A program made the position numbers and the translations under genes. A DNA stretch of 64,000 bases, from positions 46,372-110,371 of the forward strand of contig NZ_JAHCDD010000008.1 in the NCBI RefSeq assembly GCF_018413525.1. Direction: 5' to 3'. Shown here piece after piece: positions 61,801 to 64,000 of the stretch. How positions within the stretch are numbered: position 1 is the first letter of the stretch; every line of letters starts with the position of its first letter. Under the pieces are notes generated by a model. It was not told the origin of the DNA and did no database searches. It saw only the letters and a program-made list of their open reading frames with translations. The DNA comes from Acidovorax sp. CCYZU-2555. GTDB lineage: Bacteria; Pseudomonadota; Gammaproteobacteria; Burkholderiales; Burkholderiaceae_C.

Positions 61801-63972
61801 ATGTCCCTTCACGTATCTGGTTCGCGCGATCCGCAGCGCCACCGCTTGCCGTCCCTGTTGGCGCTGACCGCCACGCTCGCGCTGACGGCCTGCGGCGGCA
61901 GCGACAACGACACGCCGGCGCCTGCGCCCACACCCGAACCGGTGGTGCAAAACGCCACGGCTCAGTTGGCGCTGCTGGAGACGACCGACCTGCACTACTA
62001 CGCGCGCAGCTACAACTACTACTCGGACAAGGAAGACAAGGCCGTGGGCCTGGAGCGCACGGCCACGCTGATCCGCAAGGCGCGCACCGACTTCCCCAAC
62101 AACCTGCTGGTGGACAACGGCGACACCATCCAGGGCACGGTGCTGGGCACCTACGAAGCCCAGGTCGCGCCGCTGCCGGCCACGCAGCAGCTGTCCATGT
62201 ACAAAGCCATGGCCACGCTGAAATACGATGCCGGCGTGCTGGGCAACCACGAGTTCAATTTCGGCCTGCCCTATCTGAGCCAGATCCTGGGCGGCGGGCT
62301 GGACGTCGCGGGCGTGGACCCGAAGATCGGCACCAAGGACAAGGGACCGGGCTTTCCCATCGTGACGGCCAACGTCACCAGCCTCAAGAGCAACAAGCCG
62401 CTGGTCGACCCCTACGTCATCCTGGAGCGCAACATCACCGCGACCCAGGCGGACGGCAAGTCCGTCACGCTGCCGATCAAGATCGGCGTGATAGGCCTGA
62501 CCACGCCCGGCATCCTGAACTGGGACAAGGACAAGCTCGAAGGCAAGATCAGCACGCAGGACGGCCGCGACACCGCCGCCAAATATGTGCCTGAAGTGCG
62601 CGCCAAGGGCGCCGACCTGGTGTTCGTGCTGCTGCACGGCGGCATGAGCGCCAACGGTTACTTCGCCAACATGGAGAACCCCGGCTACTACATCACCAAG
62701 GAGGTGCCGGGCATCGACGGCATCGTGATGGGCCATGAGCACAACACCTTCCCCGACCGCAGCGCCAACCCCTTCTACAAGTTCGCGGGCGCCGACAACG
62801 CCAAGGGCACCGTCAACGGCGTGCCCGCCGTCATGGCCAGCTCGTGGGGCAAGGGCCTGGGGGTGATCAACTACGCGCTCAAGTGGGACGCCGCGGCCAA
62901 GAAATGGACGGTCGACACCGCCAAGACCGACGTGCAGGTGCGCACCACCGACTCCAAGGACGCGGCCGGCAAGACGGTGTACGTGGACTCCGACCCGGCC
63001 GTGATCGCCGCGGTGCAGGAACTGCACGACAAGACCCGCAGCTACGTCGCCTCGCCCATTGGCACCAGCGACTTCCGCCTGAGCTCGATGTTCGCCGACG
63101 TGGGCAACGTCGGTGCCTTGCAGATCGTCAACCAGGCACAGCAGGAGTACGTGGCCAACTACGTCAAGGCCAGCCTGCCGCAGTACGCCAATCTGCCCGT
63201 GCTGTCGGTTACCGCGCCTTTCAAGGCCGGCTACTCCGACAGCAGCGACTTCACCGACGTCGCGGCCGGCACCATGACGGTCTCGGCGGCGGCCGACCTG
63301 TACCTGTATGACAACAACACCATCCATGCAGTGAAGGTCACAGGCGCGCAGATCAAGCTGTGGCTGGAAAACGCGGCCAACCGCTTCAACCAGATCGACC
63401 CGACCAAGGCTGAAGACCAGTGGCTGCTCAATGACAGCAAGACCGGCGTGCAACCCGGCTCGTCCTTCCCCGGCTACAACTTCGATGTGTTCACCACAAC
63501 GGACATCAGCTACGAGATCGACGTGACCCAGGCCAAGTACAACGTCAACGACCCGGCCAAGGGCGGCGAACGCATCAAGAACCTGCGCTACAAGGGCCAG
63601 CCCATGGACAACGCGCAGCAATTCATCGTCGCCACCAACAACTACCGCGCCAACAGCAGCGCGCCGTTCATTCTGGGCACGGGCAAGGCGTTCGACATCG
63701 TCTGGGCATCGCCCGACGCCAACCGCGAAGTGGTGCTGAACTACGTCAAGGCCAAGAAGACCGTCACGCGCGCCGCCAACGGCGCGACCAGCAGCTGGCG
63801 CTTCGCCAAGGTCGCGACCACGGGCAAGGTGCTGTTCAAGTCGGCCAAGAACGAACTGGCCGTGGCCCAGGCCGCAGGCCTGACCAACATCAGCGTGGAC
63901 CGCGCAGACGACACCGGCGTCAACGGCGGCAACGGCAGCTACGGCATCTACCGCATCGCGCTGGACCAGTGA
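61801..63972 (+). CDS. Lipoprotein 5'-nucleotidase / 2',3'-cyclic phosphodiesterase family protein
   Basis: A 723-residue UshA/CpdB-type metallophosphoesterase. The signal ends with the lipobox LALTAC (cysteine near residue 31), and a proline-rich linker (TPAPAPTPEPV) follows. Calcineurin-like metal motifs: LETTDLHYY, DNGDTIQG, GNHEFNFG, LLHGGM and GHEHNTFP. The C-terminal 5'-nucleotidase domain has SDFRLSSMFADVG, the adenine-binding region, and YNFDVFTTTDISYEIDVT. It dephosphorylates extracellular nucleotides or opens cyclic 2',3'-nucleotides, releasing nucleosides and phosphate. It is single, divergent from the giant surface protein, and complete in the window. CpdB-type is favoured by the LYDNNTIHAVKVTGAQIKLWLE segment. 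Confidence 0.92.
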   Translation: MSLHVSGSRDPQRHRLPSLLALTATLALTACGGSDNDTPAPAPTPEPVVQNATAQLALLETTDLHYYARSYNYYSDKEDKAVGLERTATLIRKARTDFPNNLLVDNGDTIQGTVLGTYEAQVAPLPATQQLSMYKAMATLKYDAGVLGNHEFNFGLPYLSQILGGGLDVAGVDPKIGTKDKGPGFPIVTANVTSLKSNKPLVDPYVILERNITATQADGKSVTLPIKIGVIGLTTPGILNWDKDKLEGKISTQDGRDTAAKYVPEVRAKGADLVFVLLHGGMSANGYFANMENPGYYITKEVPGIDGIVMGHEHNTFPDRSANPFYKFAGADNAKGTVNGVPAVMASSWGKGLGVINYALKWDAAAKKWTVDTAKTDVQVRTTDSKDAAGKTVYVDSDPAVIAAVQELHDKTRSYVASPIGTSDFRLSSMFADVGNVGALQIVNQAQQEYVANYVKASLPQYANLPVLSVTAPFKAGYSDSSDFTDVAAGTMTVSAAADLYLYDNNTIHAVKVTGAQIKLWLENAANRFNQIDPTKAEDQWLLNDSKTGVQPGSSFPGYNFDVFTTTDISYEIDVTQAKYNVNDPAKGGERIKNLRYKGQPMDNAQQFIVATNNYRANSSAPFILGTGKAFDIVWASPDANREVVLNYVKAKKTVTRAANGATSSWRFAKVATTGKVLFKSAKNELAVAQAAGLTNISVDRADDTGVNGGNGSYGIYRIALDQ

Positions 63973-64000
63973 AGACCGTCACAGCTTGCGACTGACGCTG

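Overview
The window is GC-rich chromosomal DNA of a Burkholderiales-type betaproteobacterium. The best indicator is five separate Bug-family (tripartite tricarboxylate type) periplasmic receptors. A DUF4148 protein, NodT-type RND efflux genes, LysR-linked catabolic operons and a giant Ig-like/RTX protein fit the same group (Comamonadaceae or Alcaligenaceae). I cannot fix the genus. I see no rRNA, tRNA, CRISPR array, complete insertion sequence or phage structural gene.

Layout. 1-3.3 kb is a loose accessory stretch: a flavin-reductase-like gene, a small AT-rich membrane/zinc-ribbon gene, a GFA-family gene and the 3' remnant of an ABC exporter. 3.3-6.5 kb is an aldehyde dehydrogenase, SDR and Bug receptor operon. 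6.6-9.5 kb is a Cpx-like envelope-stress set (Spy/CpxP-like lipoprotein, unknown ORF, OmpR-type regulator, sensor kinase). 9.7-13.0 kb is an FAD oxidoreductase and Bug pair divergent from a LysR gene. 13.1-19.6 kb is a complete RND tripartite efflux system split around its TetR repressor, with the same operator on both sides. 19.7-21.5 kb holds a DUF4148 protein and a Bcr/CflA-type MFS pump. 21.6-26.3 kb is a Liv-type ABC importer whose two permeases are fused. 26.6-29.7 kb is a tannase/feruloyl esterase lipoprotein and a divergent Bug receptor.

30.0-31.8 kb is an Xre-ImmA/IrrE plus PIN-domain module in which the PIN gene carries a frameshift. 32.0-34.5 kb is a DASS anion transporter with a terminal frameshift, facing a Bug receptor. 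34.7-36.9 kb encodes a secreted M20 peptidase lipoprotein followed by a secreted protein that looks like an isolated M20 dimerisation (lid) domain. 37.1-39.7 kb is a YdfG-like SDR and a membrane diguanylate cyclase. 39.8-47.3 kb is the most original region: a seven-gene co-oriented set of LysR regulator, four-rhodanese protein, truncated RidA, Bug receptor, cysteine-dioxygenase-like cupin, tandem-duplicated alpha/beta hydrolase and Cys/Met-metabolism PLP lyase. I read it as an organosulfur (thiol) utilisation operon. 47.6-51.1 kb has an exported AbgB-like amidohydrolase and an MFS pump with a divergent TetR.

51.2-61.4 kb is one gene for a protein of about 3,400 residues: two N-terminal calcium-type repeats, 25 Ig-like repeats of two classes, an acidic-proline linker, RTX repeats and a DUF4214-like tail. 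61.8-64.0 kb is a lipoprotein 5'-nucleotidase/cyclic phosphodiesterase.

Taken together, the window is dominated by uptake and catabolism of organic acids, aromatic esters, peptide-like and sulfur compounds, with efflux and surface functions between them. Function calls rest on motifs read by eye in the translations; no database search was run.
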